Below are positions 7,962-15,954 of a stretch of DNA of 64,000 bases, piece by piece. The translations under genes were made by a program, and so were the position numbers. Under the pieces are notes generated by a model. That model was not told the origin of the DNA, made no database searches, and saw only the letters and a list, made by a program, of their open reading frames with translations. The DNA lies in assembly GCA_963677695.2 (NCBI GenBank), contig CAXXUJ010000001.1:620001-684000 (forward strand), given 5' to 3'. Numbering within the stretch: the stretch's first letter is position 1; each line of letters starts with the position of its first letter. The stretch comes from SABI01 sp963677695. Its GTDB lineage: Bacteria > Spirochaetota > Spirochaetia > Sphaerochaetales > Sphaerochaetaceae.

Positions 7962-8750
7962 ATGGAGCAGATGAAAGAGACAGAGATCAATATCAAAGGA
8001 TTATGCGTACGATTTCCCGACAGGGATAACGGTGGAGACATTCAGGCACTGAAGGATGTAAACCTCGACATACAAGAGGGTTCGTTCGTTTCACTGCTCG
8101 GACCATCGGGCTGCGGTAAGACAACCCTGCTGAGATGTATTGCAGACCTTCAGGAAATGACCTCCGGGATCATCAATGTAAAGGGAAGAAGTCCCAAGGA
8201 GATCAGGCTTTCCCAGAAGTACGGTATCGTCTTCCAGAGTCCTGTCCTCTATGACTGGAGAACGGTGAGACGGAATATCTGTCTTCCCATGGAAGTGATC
8301 GGTCTTCCCAAGCCGGAAAGGACAAGAAGAGTCGATGAAGTTCTCGAGCTGGTTGGACTCACAAAGTTCGGGAAGAAGTATCCCCACCAGCTGAGCGGCG
8401 GTATGCAGCAGAGGGTCGGTATCGCACGTGCCCTGGCCCTCGATCCCGAAATCCTTCTTATGGATGAGCCGTTTTCCGCCCTTGATGAGTTCACAAAGGA
8501 AAAACTCCATTTCGATCTGTTGAGAATATGGCAGGAGACCAAGAAGACGATCCTGTTTGTCACCCACAATATAAGAGAATCGGTATTTCTTTCCGATGAT
8601 GTCGTGGTTCTCTCACCTCACCCGGGAAGAGTATCGGCTGTGGTCAATATCGACCTTCCCCGTCCCCGTGATGCGGCATGCAGGAATACTGCAGAGTTCG
8701 GGGAGCTGGTAACGAAGGTGAGGAACAGTTTTGAGGGGTTTGATTCATGA
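7962..8750 (+). CDS. ABC transporter ATPase, NitT/TauT/SsuB type
   Basis: A nucleotide-binding subunit of 262 residues. Walker A is GPSGCGKTT at about residues 47-55, the signature is LSGGMQQRVGIARAL and Walker B is ILLMDEPFSALDE, followed by the H-loop in 'FVTHNI'. The start at 7962 is chosen because AGGAA lies 7 bases upstream; an upstream GTG at 7947 is less well placed. The gene overlaps the first permease gene by 4 bases (ATGA). It energises import of the substrate bound by the permuted binding protein at 10422. Substrate inference: pyrimidine, hydantoin or a related heterocycle, from the divergent catabolic operon. Confidence 0.92.
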   Translation: MEQMKETEINIKGLCVRFPDRDNGGDIQALKDVNLDIQEGSFVSLLGPSGCGKTTLLRCIADLQEMTSGIINVKGRSPKEIRLSQKYGIVFQSPVLYDWRTVRRNICLPMEVIGLPKPERTRRVDEVLELVGLTKFGKKYPHQLSGGMQQRVGIARALALDPEILLMDEPFSALDEFTKEKLHFDLLRIWQETKKTILFVTHNIRESVFLSDDVVVLSPHPGRVSAVVNIDLPRPRDAACRNTAEFGELVTKVRNSFEGFDS

Positions 8751-9565
8751 CGAAAGCACAGAAAGATAAAATTGCCGACAAGCTGGTGATTCTGGTGTGG
8801 GTCATCGGTCTCATCATTGTATGGGAGATCGGAGCGAGTATCATCGACGGAACGAAGAGAACTCCGGAAAACGTTCTTCCCCACCTTTCTCAGGTGGTGG
8901 ATTCGGTGTTCAGTGACAAGATGGTGAGCAACAAGCAGACTGCCTTCCAGATCGTCATCACCAATGCCGGGATTACCCTCCTCAGAGCGGGTATCGGGTT
9001 CGGCATCGGGGCAATCATAGGATTCTTCCTCGCCCTGGCGATGCACATGGTACTCCCGGTGGAAAAAGCGGTCTTTCCCTATCTGATGATGATACAGATG
9101 ATACCCATCCTGGGCATGGCACCTATCGTCCTTGCCATCACTCAGGATATCAACAAGAGTAGAATCGTCATCGCCGCCATCCTCACCTTCTACCCCGTGG
9201 CGACGAATATGCTTGACGGACTGAAGTCGGTCATGAAGGAGAAACTCGACCTGATGCACTCCCTTGCTGCAAGCAGATGGGACATCTACACCAAGCTCCT
9301 CCTCCCTACCAGTATCCCCTATATCTTCAGCGGGCTGAAGATAGCTGCTCCCATGGCTATCACCGCCTCGATTCTCGTCGACACCCTCCAGGGGGGAGCT
9401 GGACTGGGAACGATGCTCAGCCAGTCACTGAAACACGCAATGTCGATCTATGTCTTCTGGCAGATAGTATTCTTCAGTGCCGCCGTGGGAATTCTGAGCT
9501 ACAAGCTCATGTCGTTCCTCGAGAAAATGTTCTCACCCCATGAAAAAGCAAAGAACGCGAGGTAA
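8747..9565 (+). CDS. ABC transporter permease, NitT/TauT type (first of two)
   Basis: An integral membrane protein of 272 residues of the BPD_transp_1 family. It has an N-terminal membrane span (about 14-33, 'LVILVWVIGLIIVWEIGA') and a core of about five more spans. The coupling-helix EAA-type motif is 'SLAASRWDIYTKLLLPTSIPYIFSGLK'-like at about residues 170-196. It is coupled to the ATPase gene by an ATGA overlap and followed 5 bases later by a second permease gene. Two different permeases imply a heterodimeric channel, whereas many NitT/TauT systems use one permease twice. Confidence 0.9.
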   Translation: MTKAQKDKIADKLVILVWVIGLIIVWEIGASIIDGTKRTPENVLPHLSQVVDSVFSDKMVSNKQTAFQIVITNAGITLLRAGIGFGIGAIIGFFLALAMHMVLPVEKAVFPYLMMIQMIPILGMAPIVLAITQDINKSRIVIAAILTFYPVATNMLDGLKSVMKEKLDLMHSLAASRWDIYTKLLLPTSIPYIFSGLKIAAPMAITASILVDTLQGGAGLGTMLSQSLKHAMSIYVFWQIVFFSAAVGILSYKLMSFLEKMFSPHEKAKNAR

Positions 9566-9570
9566 TCAGA

Positions 9571-10371
9571 ATGGCAGGAAACAAACTCGATAAAAACAGG
9601 ATATCAACAATCGCCATGCCCGTCCTTCTCGGCCTCGTGGTGATGCTGCTGTGGCAGTCTCAGCTCCTCCATAAGATGCTCGGAGCCGACACCTTCACCC
9701 TTCCCCTCCCGGCAAGGATCATAGGCATCATCAGCGAAAATATCGGCAAGATCCTTACAAATATGCAATCGACGGTCATCGTAGCCCTCGGAGGACTCCT
9801 CCTTGGATCCCTTCTCGGGTACCTGATGGCAATCATAGCATCGGGCTTCCCCAAGTGGGGAACCGGCGGTCTGGCAGTTGTTTCATCGTTCAACGCCATC
9901 CCTATCATCGCCATCGCCCCGATCCTGAACAACCTAACCAAGGATTTCAGCCGGGACCCGAACATCAGAAGCATGGTGGCAAAGATCCTGGTGGTCATGA
10001 TCACCTGTACCGTTTCAATGAGCGTAAACGCATACAGGGGATTCACAGAACTGAAACCGTTTTCTGAGGATCTCATGAAATCGCTTGCAGCGAACAAGAG
10101 AACGATCTTCTTGAAACTGAAGGTCCCCAACAGCGTCCCCTATATCTTCACCGCACTGCGAGTGAGTGTCCCTGCCAGCGTCATCAGCGCGATGGTAAGT
10201 GAATACTTCGCCGAGTACATCATCGGTGTGGGGAGACAGATCAGAGAGAATATAGTCCTTGCCCAGTATGCTACGGCATGGGCCTATATCATTGCAGCGA
10301 TAGTGATAGGAATCACAATGTACGTGATCCTTCTCGCTGTGGAACGAGTAAGTATGAAAGGCCGTCCCTGA
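9571..10371 (+). CDS. ABC transporter permease, NitT/TauT type (second of two)
   Basis: A membrane protein of 266 residues from the same family as its upstream neighbour but clearly diverged. It has an N-terminal span (about 13-30), 'STVIVALGGLLLGSLLGYLMA' as the second span and the EAA-type loop 'SLAANKRTIFLKLKVPNSVP' near residue 171. It ends with a long hydrophobic segment and a basic tail. It should pair with the 8747-9565 product to form the translocation channel. The gene ends 50 bases before the binding-protein start. Confidence 0.9.
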   Translation: MAGNKLDKNRISTIAMPVLLGLVVMLLWQSQLLHKMLGADTFTLPLPARIIGIISENIGKILTNMQSTVIVALGGLLLGSLLGYLMAIIASGFPKWGTGGLAVVSSFNAIPIIAIAPILNNLTKDFSRDPNIRSMVAKILVVMITCTVSMSVNAYRGFTELKPFSEDLMKSLAANKRTIFLKLKVPNSVPYIFTALRVSVPASVISAMVSEYFAEYIIGVGRQIRENIVLAQYATAWAYIIAAIVIGITMYVILLAVERVSMKGRP

Positions 10372-10421
10372 GGTCGGATTTCAATAAAAAAGACATCACA
10401 TTTTTTGAGGAGAAAACGAAG

Positions 10422-11513
10422 ATGAGAACATTTGCTAAACACGCACTGCTGATCGCTGCCCTTCTGGCAGTCGCCACAGCCGCTTTCGCAAGCGGCGACA
10501 AGGAAACCGAAGAAGTCGGCTACTATGCAGCAGACGCTTCCATTGAAAGCATCGTCACTGACGCTGCTACAAAGGGTCAGGTAGGTAACTGGGGTCTCGG
10601 TAACGAATACGAGGTTCTTGCCCTGCTGACAAAGTATGACCTACCCACCGCCTACCTCAGTCAGGCGTTCGATATGGATGGATTTGACGATGACTCAATC
10701 CTTCTTGCCTCTGCCATGACCTATAACGAGCTCGGTCTTGTCAAGAACAGCTATGACGGCGGTTACGGCTACGGTGATGATGTATCTTTCATCGACATGA
10801 ACGATGAGGGTGTCGCGATGCTCGAGGACAACCTGTTCACAAAGGCCGAGTTCGCTGCTGAGAACCCCGAGACAGTCAAAGCATTCATCTACGCTTCCAT
10901 GAAGGGATGGGAATATGCCTGTGCCAATCCTGAAGAAGCAGCTGAGATCGTTTTCAACAACGGTTCTTCAGTCTCCTCGGAACACCAGTCATACATGGCC
11001 GGAGAGGTAAAGAAACTTGTAGAGACCGATACTGAAGGCAATGCGGTATCAGTGTACGGTAAGATGGATGAAGCTGCCATGGCTCAGACTCTCGCCCTTG
11101 CAAAGACCTATATCAAGCTCGAAGACTCAGTCGCTGCCGAAGCACTGGAAGCCATGAGCCTTGATGATATCAGAGACACAGAGTACTGGGACGAAGCAAT
11201 GGCATCAAGCGGCTCCTTCGATGTTGAAAAGTCAGATGTCAGCATTCAGCTGAAATGGCTCCCCCAGGCTCAGTTCATGGGTTACTATGTCGCTCTCGAC
11301 AAGGGTTACTATGACGAAGTGGGACTCAACGTCTCAATCATTCCCGGCGGCGGTGACATCGGTGAAACCACAGCAGTCTACACCGGTCAGGTCGACTTCG
11401 GTGTTACCTGGGTATCGAACCTCATCGCAGCAAAGGCTGCCGGTATGGACCTCCTGGAAGTCGCTCAGGTCTTCCAGAGATCAGGCCTGGTACTTGTCTA
11501 CAAGACAAACTAA
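10422..11513 (+). CDS. Circularly permuted NMT1/THI5-type substrate-binding protein
   Basis: An exported protein of 363 residues. Residues 1-23 are a signal peptide (cleavage likely after AAFA). Homologues normally begin the mature protein with 'QLKWLPQAQFMGYY' and reach 'VGNWGLGNEYEV' about 100 residues later. Here VGNWGLGNEYEV is at about residues 54-65, the usual C-terminal part ('ENPETVKAFIYASMKGW') follows, and QLKWLPQAQFMGYY starts at about 275. The protein then stops at LVYKTN, exactly where the normal protein continues. A linker (about 258-272) joins the old C and N termini. The start at 10422 has GAGGAG about 10 bases upstream. Flanking genes and a terminator are intact, so a real rearrangement is more likely than an assembly fault. 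Substrate is inferred to be a pyrimidine or hydantoin. Confidence 0.88.
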   Translation: MRTFAKHALLIAALLAVATAAFASGDKETEEVGYYAADASIESIVTDAATKGQVGNWGLGNEYEVLALLTKYDLPTAYLSQAFDMDGFDDDSILLASAMTYNELGLVKNSYDGGYGYGDDVSFIDMNDEGVAMLEDNLFTKAEFAAENPETVKAFIYASMKGWEYACANPEEAAEIVFNNGSSVSSEHQSYMAGEVKKLVETDTEGNAVSVYGKMDEAAMAQTLALAKTYIKLEDSVAAEALEAMSLDDIRDTEYWDEAMASSGSFDVEKSDVSIQLKWLPQAQFMGYYVALDKGYYDEVGLNVSIIPGGGDIGETTAVYTGQVDFGVTWVSNLIAAKAAGMDLLEVAQVFQRSGLVLVYKTN

Positions 11514-11543
11514 GTCACTCTGTTTCACATAAGAGAGCAGTTC

Positions 11544-11578
11544 GAACCGCCGCACCTACAGCGGCGGTTCTTCTATCT
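11544..11578 (+). terminator. Rho-independent terminator of the ABC transporter operon
   Basis: A perfect 10-base stem, GAACCGCCGC/GCGGCGGTTC, with a 7-base loop (ACCTACA), followed by TTCTATCT. It lies 31 bases after the binding-protein stop codon. Confidence 0.85.
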
Positions 11579-11603
11579 CCTTCCATAGAGAAAGTGAAAC
11601 TGA

Positions 11604-11636
11604 GTACTGGCAAACTCCCTGTTTCCAGTACATACT
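11604..11636 (+). promoter_or_regulatory. Promoter and inverted repeat before the tandem GNAT gene
   Basis: TGGCAA (11608-11613), 17-base spacer, CATACT (11631-11636), with the ATG only 8 bases after the -10 box. The inverted repeat GTACTGG/CCAGTAC (11604-11610 and 11625-11631) overlaps both boxes. No ribosome-binding site is visible, so the mRNA may be nearly leaderless. Confidence 0.4.
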
Positions 11637-11643
11637 GTCCTCA

Positions 11644-12516
11644 ATGGAAATCACAATAGAGGCTATCGAGGCGGTAACAGAGAAAGAACTCTTACAGATC
11701 AATCAGATCATCACAGAGTGCAACAGCTATGACCGAACTGGATATGTCGACTGCGCAGAAGATGACTTCAAACAACCGGGGGACATCAACCACTTCATTC
11801 TCTATGAAAAAAACACTCCACTGGCCACCATCTTTCTTTTCTGTCCCACTCAGGAGGAAGCTGAACTCTATGCCTTCACCCTCCCTGATCACAGACGAAA
11901 AGGACACATGAAATCCCTCCTTGCTGAAGTCATGAAGGAACTGCGAAGGCGTTCTGTTCCCTCCCTTCTCTTTGTCTGTGACAGCAGATCAATCTCAGGA
12001 AAGGCATTCCTGAACAGCAGAGGAAGAATAACCGAATCCTCAGAGTATTCACTGCTCTGGCACCCGCCTCTTGAGGAGATTGAACATCCGTCGGTACACC
12101 TAAGAAAAGCAGAACAGAACGACATTGAGGTCCTGACAGCCATCAACAGTGAAGCATTCAATGAGGAACCAGCAGCCGCAAGGGGAATGATGGAGAAATT
12201 CCTTTCATCCCCCGTTCGTGACTTCTTTGCAGTGATCACAGGTGAAGGGAATATTGTCGGAATGATAGGAAGATATATAGAAGAGAAGCAGGACTATATT
12301 CACGGCTTTGCCATGGATAGCAGGGTGAGAGGAAGAGGCTGGGGAAGAGAAGCTCTCCTTCAGATGATACGTCACTGCAGAGACCTTGATCCCTCCCGCC
12401 CCATCGTCCTGGAAGTTTCCTGTGAGAATGAACAGGCACTCGGTCTCTACCTGAGATGCGGCTTCCGCAATAGAAGCAGATTCGATTACTGCAGGGAGCC
12501 CGTTACCTCATCGTGA
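11644..12516 (+). CDS. Tandem GNAT-domain acetyltransferase
   Basis: A protein of 290 residues with two GNAT folds. The first (about 1-140) carries the acetyl-CoA motif variant 'DHRRKGHMKSLL'. The second (about 150-285) carries the fuller 'SRVRGRGWGREAL' motif and the late 'ALGLYLRCGF' strand typical of active GNATs. The double-domain layout resembles mycothiol-synthase-like and antibiotic acetyltransferases, but the substrate is unknown. The start at 11644 has no ribosome-binding site and sits 8 bases after a possible -10 box. Its 3' end overlaps the convergent DUF4143 ATPase gene by 31 bases. Confidence 0.8.
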   Translation: MEITIEAIEAVTEKELLQINQIITECNSYDRTGYVDCAEDDFKQPGDINHFILYEKNTPLATIFLFCPTQEEAELYAFTLPDHRRKGHMKSLLAEVMKELRRRSVPSLLFVCDSRSISGKAFLNSRGRITESSEYSLLWHPPLEEIEHPSVHLRKAEQNDIEVLTAINSEAFNEEPAAARGMMEKFLSSPVRDFFAVITGEGNIVGMIGRYIEEKQDYIHGFAMDSRVRGRGWGREALLQMIRHCRDLDPSRPIVLEVSCENEQALGLYLRCGFRNRSRFDYCREPVTSS

Positions 12517-13805
12517 ACAAGAGAATGAATATAATAGAGAGGATAGAAAGCGAGTTTCTGCTCAGCCAGATGCCTTTCAACATCATCATACAGAACAATT
12601 CCTTTTTGAATATTCTGATAGGCTGCAAGTATGGAGTGCAATGATCGAAGGGTCCCACCCTTACCTGATTTCACCTCGATCGGAAAGATATCGGTTCCCT
12701 TGGAAATTAGAAAATCAACCTCTGCCGTACTGCTCTTCTCATCCCTCGACCAGTAGTACAACTTCCTCATTCCGGAGGCGGTCATCTCCTGAGCGACAAA
12801 CTGTTCAGCCAGACGCCCCTGATACAGAGAGAGGAGATTCTGCCCCATCATATCAGGAGTAACAGTCATTCCCGACATCCGCTGCATCAGCCCTATATCA
12901 AGAAAGGCAGCCTTGAACTTCTTTGAATTCTCACCGGCACCAAGAGGAATTCCTGAAGGATCAGTTGAACATATCCTCCGTACAATCTCCGCCTTCTCAA
13001 GTAATTCCAGAGCCTTTCTATTCGTGACACCCGAAAAAGATCTATCAAGGGTTGCATACTTGATCTGCTGCCCGACACGTAAGGGCACCTGACGGAACAC
13101 AGCGTCAAGGCAATCAATATTCACCCTGGGGGTATATTTGAGAAAATCATCCTGATACGAGGTGATAAGGTCATCCTGCTCCCTGAACACATCATTGAAG
13201 GAGCCAGTCGCATTCCATACAAGGACAGACCGAGGCATGCCGCCCACAAGAAAGTACGTTTTAAGCTCCTTCAGGATTTCCTTCTGAATGAATGAATTTC
13301 CGGGAACTGTCGGCTTCGAGACCTCCTCTGCCATGATCTCTTTTCCTGAAGCAATGAGGAATTCAGTAAAGGTCATGGGATGAATATGAAGATAGGATAC
13401 TCTTCCCACTGGAAATGATATTTCTGAAAGGGCAAACTCAATGAGGGAACCTGCAGCGATAATATGCTGAAGAGGCATCTCTTCATAGAAATATCGCAGA
13501 GACATCAGAGCTCGGGGACATGCCTGTACTTCATCGAAAAACAGGAGCGTTTTTTCCGGCACGATCCGCCCGTACACAAGTTCCAGCGATGTAATAATCT
13601 GAGAAGGGGCCAGGGTTCCTTCAAAAATCGGATGCAGGTCCCTTCTTTTCTCAAAATCGACAGTCACGATAGAATCGAAATGCTGTTCACCAAGCTGCTT
13701 CACGAGCCATGTCTTGCCGGTTTGTCGTGCACCTCTTATGATAAGAGGCTTTCTGTGAGGCGAATGAATCCAATCGATAAGATGTTGTTCTGCGAATCTC
13801 TTCAT
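12486..13805 (-). CDS. AAA ATPase with C-terminal DUF4143 domain
   Basis: A protein of 439 residues. The N-terminal AAA_14 domain has Walker A 'GARQTGKTW' at about residues 31-39 and Walker B 'LLFFDEVQ'. The C-terminal half has the DUF4143 core, including 'EVDFLI' and 'PIEVKSGKGG', which look like a PD-(D/E)XK nuclease-type fold. Such proteins are widespread, often occur in several copies per genome and are of unknown function. A second copy lies at 61007-62158. The ATG at 13805 has only a badly spaced GGAG, and TATAAT lies 6 bases upstream, so the transcript may be leaderless. The promoter is covered by 33-base repeats. The gene is convergent with the GNAT gene (31-base overlap). Confidence 0.85.
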   Translation of the reverse strand: MKRFAEQHLIDWIHSPHRKPLIIRGARQTGKTWLVKQLGEQHFDSIVTVDFEKRRDLHPIFEGTLAPSQIITSLELVYGRIVPEKTLLFFDEVQACPRALMSLRYFYEEMPLQHIIAAGSLIEFALSEISFPVGRVSYLHIHPMTFTEFLIASGKEIMAEEVSKPTVPGNSFIQKEILKELKTYFLVGGMPRSVLVWNATGSFNDVFREQDDLITSYQDDFLKYTPRVNIDCLDAVFRQVPLRVGQQIKYATLDRSFSGVTNRKALELLEKAEIVRRICSTDPSGIPLGAGENSKKFKAAFLDIGLMQRMSGMTVTPDMMGQNLLSLYQGRLAEQFVAQEMTASGMRKLYYWSRDEKSSTAEVDFLISKGTDIFPIEVKSGKGGTLRSLHSILAAYQNIQKGIVLYDDVERHLAEQKLAFYPLYYIHSLVHDEVTGSLQ

Positions 13806-13811
13806 ATCTCC

Positions 13812-13839
13812 ATTATACAGCAAATATTTAGAAACACAA
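13812..13839 (-). promoter_or_regulatory. Promoter of the first DUF4143 ATPase gene
   Basis: Minus strand: TTGTGT, 16-base spacer, TATAAT, then only 6 bases to the ATG. The -35 box lies inside the first of the 33-base repeats, so a protein bound to the repeats would block or recruit polymerase. Confidence 0.5.
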
Positions 13840-13910
13840 GGTAGTTTCTAAAGCATTGATTTAGAAATACAAGGCAGTTTCTAAAGTATCAGTTTAGAAA
13901 TACAAGGTTG
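13827..13910. repeat. Two and a half tandem 33-base repeats with internal dyad symmetry
   Basis: Units lie at 13827-13859, 13860-13892 and, partial, 13893-13910. Each full unit has the arms TTTAGAAA and TTTCTAAA around a CAAGG core, so each is a palindromic site. Their position over the promoter suggests operators, possibly for autoregulation. Function is inferred. Confidence 0.7.
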
Positions 13911-14005
13911 ATCATCACAGAACACTCTGAAACCTATAGTATCTGAAAGCCATCGCCCGTGCTTCCATTTTCAGGTATACTGCACAGAACAGTGGAGAGA
14001 AGAGA

Positions 14006-14875
14006 GTGAATTATATTCAACCGGTATACCGGCCCCCCAGCGAAGCGAACAGTCTCATTTTTCAGATCACCCTCGGGTGTTCGAACAACTCATGTACCTT
14101 CTGTGGTATGTATAAGGACAAGAGATTCTGCATAAGACAGATAGAAGATATCCTGAAGGATATCGAAGAGATGAGTATCTACTCAGAGAGCGTGGAGAAG
14201 GTCTTTCTTGCCGACGGCAATGCCTTATGCCTTTCAACTGACGCACTCCTTACCATCTTTGATTCCATTCACTCATCCTTTCCCCGCTGCCGTCAGATTT
14301 CCCTGTACGGTGCACCGAAAGATATCTTAGGCAAAAGCGATGAGGAGCTGAAGAAACTCAGCGACGCAGGGTTGTCAATGATCTACATGGGAGTGGAGTC
14401 AGGGTATGAGGAGATTCTTGAGAAGACCTGCAAGGGGGCGACGCCTGCTCAGATCGAGGAAGCAGGGAAAAGGATATCGAACACTCCAATCAAGCTCTCG
14501 GTCACCCTGATTTCAGGTCTCGGGGGGAAGGCTCTCTGGAGGGAACATGCGCAGAGTTCTGCGGCTCTTATCAACGGTATCCAGCCCGAGTTCGTCTCCC
14601 TACTTACTCTGATGGTCACTGAAGGAACAGTGCTCTATGATGAGGTTAAGAGGGGTGAATTCACGCTTCTGGAAGCGGAAGAGGTTATCAAAGAGATAAA
14701 ACTGCTTGTAGAGAACCTTGACCTCAAAGCAAGCCGTTTCAGCTGCAATCACGCCTCGAACTTCATTCCCCTCAGCGGTCAGTTGCCTGAAGACAAGGAA
14801 CAGATCCTTGCGATTCTTGATGAGGCGATAGAAGGGAGAAGAACACTAAAACCAGAAGCGAGACGGGGTCTGTAA
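14006..14875 (+). CDS. Radical SAM protein
   Basis: A protein of 289 residues. The cluster-binding cysteines are in 'GCSNNSCTFCGMYKDKRF' at about residues 25-42, with spacing C-x4-C-x2-C. This is a variant of the classic CxxxCxxC found in an Elp3/HemN-like family (COG1032-type) of unassigned function. 'YMGVESGYEEILEKTCKG' near residue 130 is the usual SAM-binding strand region. The GTG at 14006 follows a GGAGAGA ribosome-binding site. A possible -10 box (TATACT, 13976-13981) lies upstream. It stands alone between the ATPase promoter and the YeiH-type gene. No substrate is suggested by the context. Confidence 0.8.
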   Translation: MNYIQPVYRPPSEANSLIFQITLGCSNNSCTFCGMYKDKRFCIRQIEDILKDIEEMSIYSESVEKVFLADGNALCLSTDALLTIFDSIHSSFPRCRQISLYGAPKDILGKSDEELKKLSDAGLSMIYMGVESGYEEILEKTCKGATPAQIEEAGKRISNTPIKLSVTLISGLGGKALWREHAQSSAALINGIQPEFVSLLTLMVTEGTVLYDEVKRGEFTLLEAEEVIKEIKLLVENLDLKASRFSCNHASNFIPLSGQLPEDKEQILAILDEAIEGRRTLKPEARRGL

Positions 14876-14974
14876 GAGAAAATAGATATCTCTGTATAGA
14901 AATATCGCGCACTCAGATATACACAATTATTTCTATCCGATATGATTTCACCTAACCCCTTTTCTGGAGACCTC

Positions 14975-15946
14975 ATGAAAAAGTACATACCCGGCATAGC
15001 ATTATCCATCGTTATTGCAGCAGCGGCAGTCGTTCTGTCAGAATACATACGCCTCGGTGGCGTCACCCTCGCCATCCTGATAGGTATCGTCGTACGGAAC
15101 ACCCTGCCTATCTCCGATGTCTTCCAGAAGGGAATTAAGTTCACCGAAAAGAAGATCCTCACCTATGCCATTGCTCTTCTCGGCTTCACCCTCGATTATC
15201 GGATATTTGCGGACCTCGGGTTTGAGACCCTCCTCATTATAGCACTGGGAGTTCCCTTTACGATCTTCCTCGCTGTCGGACTAGGAAAGGTCTTCGGTCT
15301 CAACGCGGACACAGCACTCCTTCTCGGAGTGGGGAACGGCATCTGCGGTTCCTCGGCAATAGCCGCAGCTCAGGGAGTGATCAAAACAGATGAAGGAAAC
15401 GTGGGAGTTTCGGTCGCAACGATCAATCTGCTTGGAGCGATCGGTATCTTCCTTCTCCCTGCTCTCTGCTATCTCTTTCCAGATTTTTTAGAACAGCAGA
15501 AAGGGATTCTCATCGGAAACACCCTTCAGGCAGTCGGTCAGGTAAGTGCAGCAGGGTACTCGGTGAGCGATGTTGTCGGAGAGACGGCGACGGTCGTCAA
15601 GATGGGAAGGATTCTGATGGTCACTCCTGTGGTCATGATTCTCGCATCACTGAAGAAAGGGGAGAGCGGATCAAAGAAGCTTTCCATCCCGAAAGTTCCC
15701 GGTTATCTTCTTTTCTTCCTTCTCTTTTCACTGATCAACTCGCTCGGTATTCTTCCCCACGAGGTAGTGACTCTCTTCTCGAAAGGAAGTAAATACCTGC
15801 TCACCATAGCCATGGCGGGCATTGGCATGAGCATCTCAACTGATGTATTGAAAGCGGGCGGAAAGAAGAGTCTCCTAACTGGAGTAAGCGTATGGATCAT
15901 CCAGATCGCTTTTTCCCTTCTCCTTGTCACCCTCCTTGCTTCCTGA
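14975..15946 (+). CDS. YeiH/PSE-family putative sulfate or anion exporter
   Basis: A membrane protein of 323 residues with about ten hydrophobic spans. It carries the family's conserved 'GVGNGICGSSAIAAAQGVI' near residues 122-140. Family members (UPF0324, YeiH/YadS) are predicted sulfonate/sulfate exporters and are often found near sulfur-metabolism genes. No such neighbours are seen here. The start at 14975 is preferred over 14942 because GGAG lies 6 bases upstream and it gives the usual short hydrophilic N terminus (MKKYIPG). The gene is convergent with the phosphatase gene (9-base gap). Confidence 0.85.
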   Translation: MKKYIPGIALSIVIAAAAVVLSEYIRLGGVTLAILIGIVVRNTLPISDVFQKGIKFTEKKILTYAIALLGFTLDYRIFADLGFETLLIIALGVPFTIFLAVGLGKVFGLNADTALLLGVGNGICGSSAIAAAQGVIKTDEGNVGVSVATINLLGAIGIFLLPALCYLFPDFLEQQKGILIGNTLQAVGQVSAAGYSVSDVVGETATVVKMGRILMVTPVVMILASLKKGESGSKKLSIPKVPGYLLFFLLFSLINSLGILPHEVVTLFSKGSKYLLTIAMAGIGMSISTDVLKAGGKKSLLTGVSVWIIQIAFSLLLVTLLAS

Positions 15947-15954
15947 GAAAGTTC

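Noticed and set aside
10278..10421. An earlier start for the binding protein, inside the second permease gene
   Set aside because: The frame is open, but the translated part has no signal peptide and the ATG at 10422 has both a ribosome-binding site and a proper signal peptide.
10422..11513. Frameshift or gene fragment as explanation of the odd binding protein
   Set aside because: One continuous frame holds all canonical blocks once each, with signal peptide and linker in the right places. A fragment would lack a block and a frameshift would break the frame.
13827..13910. Short repeats that could suggest a CRISPR array
   Set aside because: Units are directly adjacent with no spacers, only two and a half copies, and lie on a promoter. 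Operator repeats fit better.
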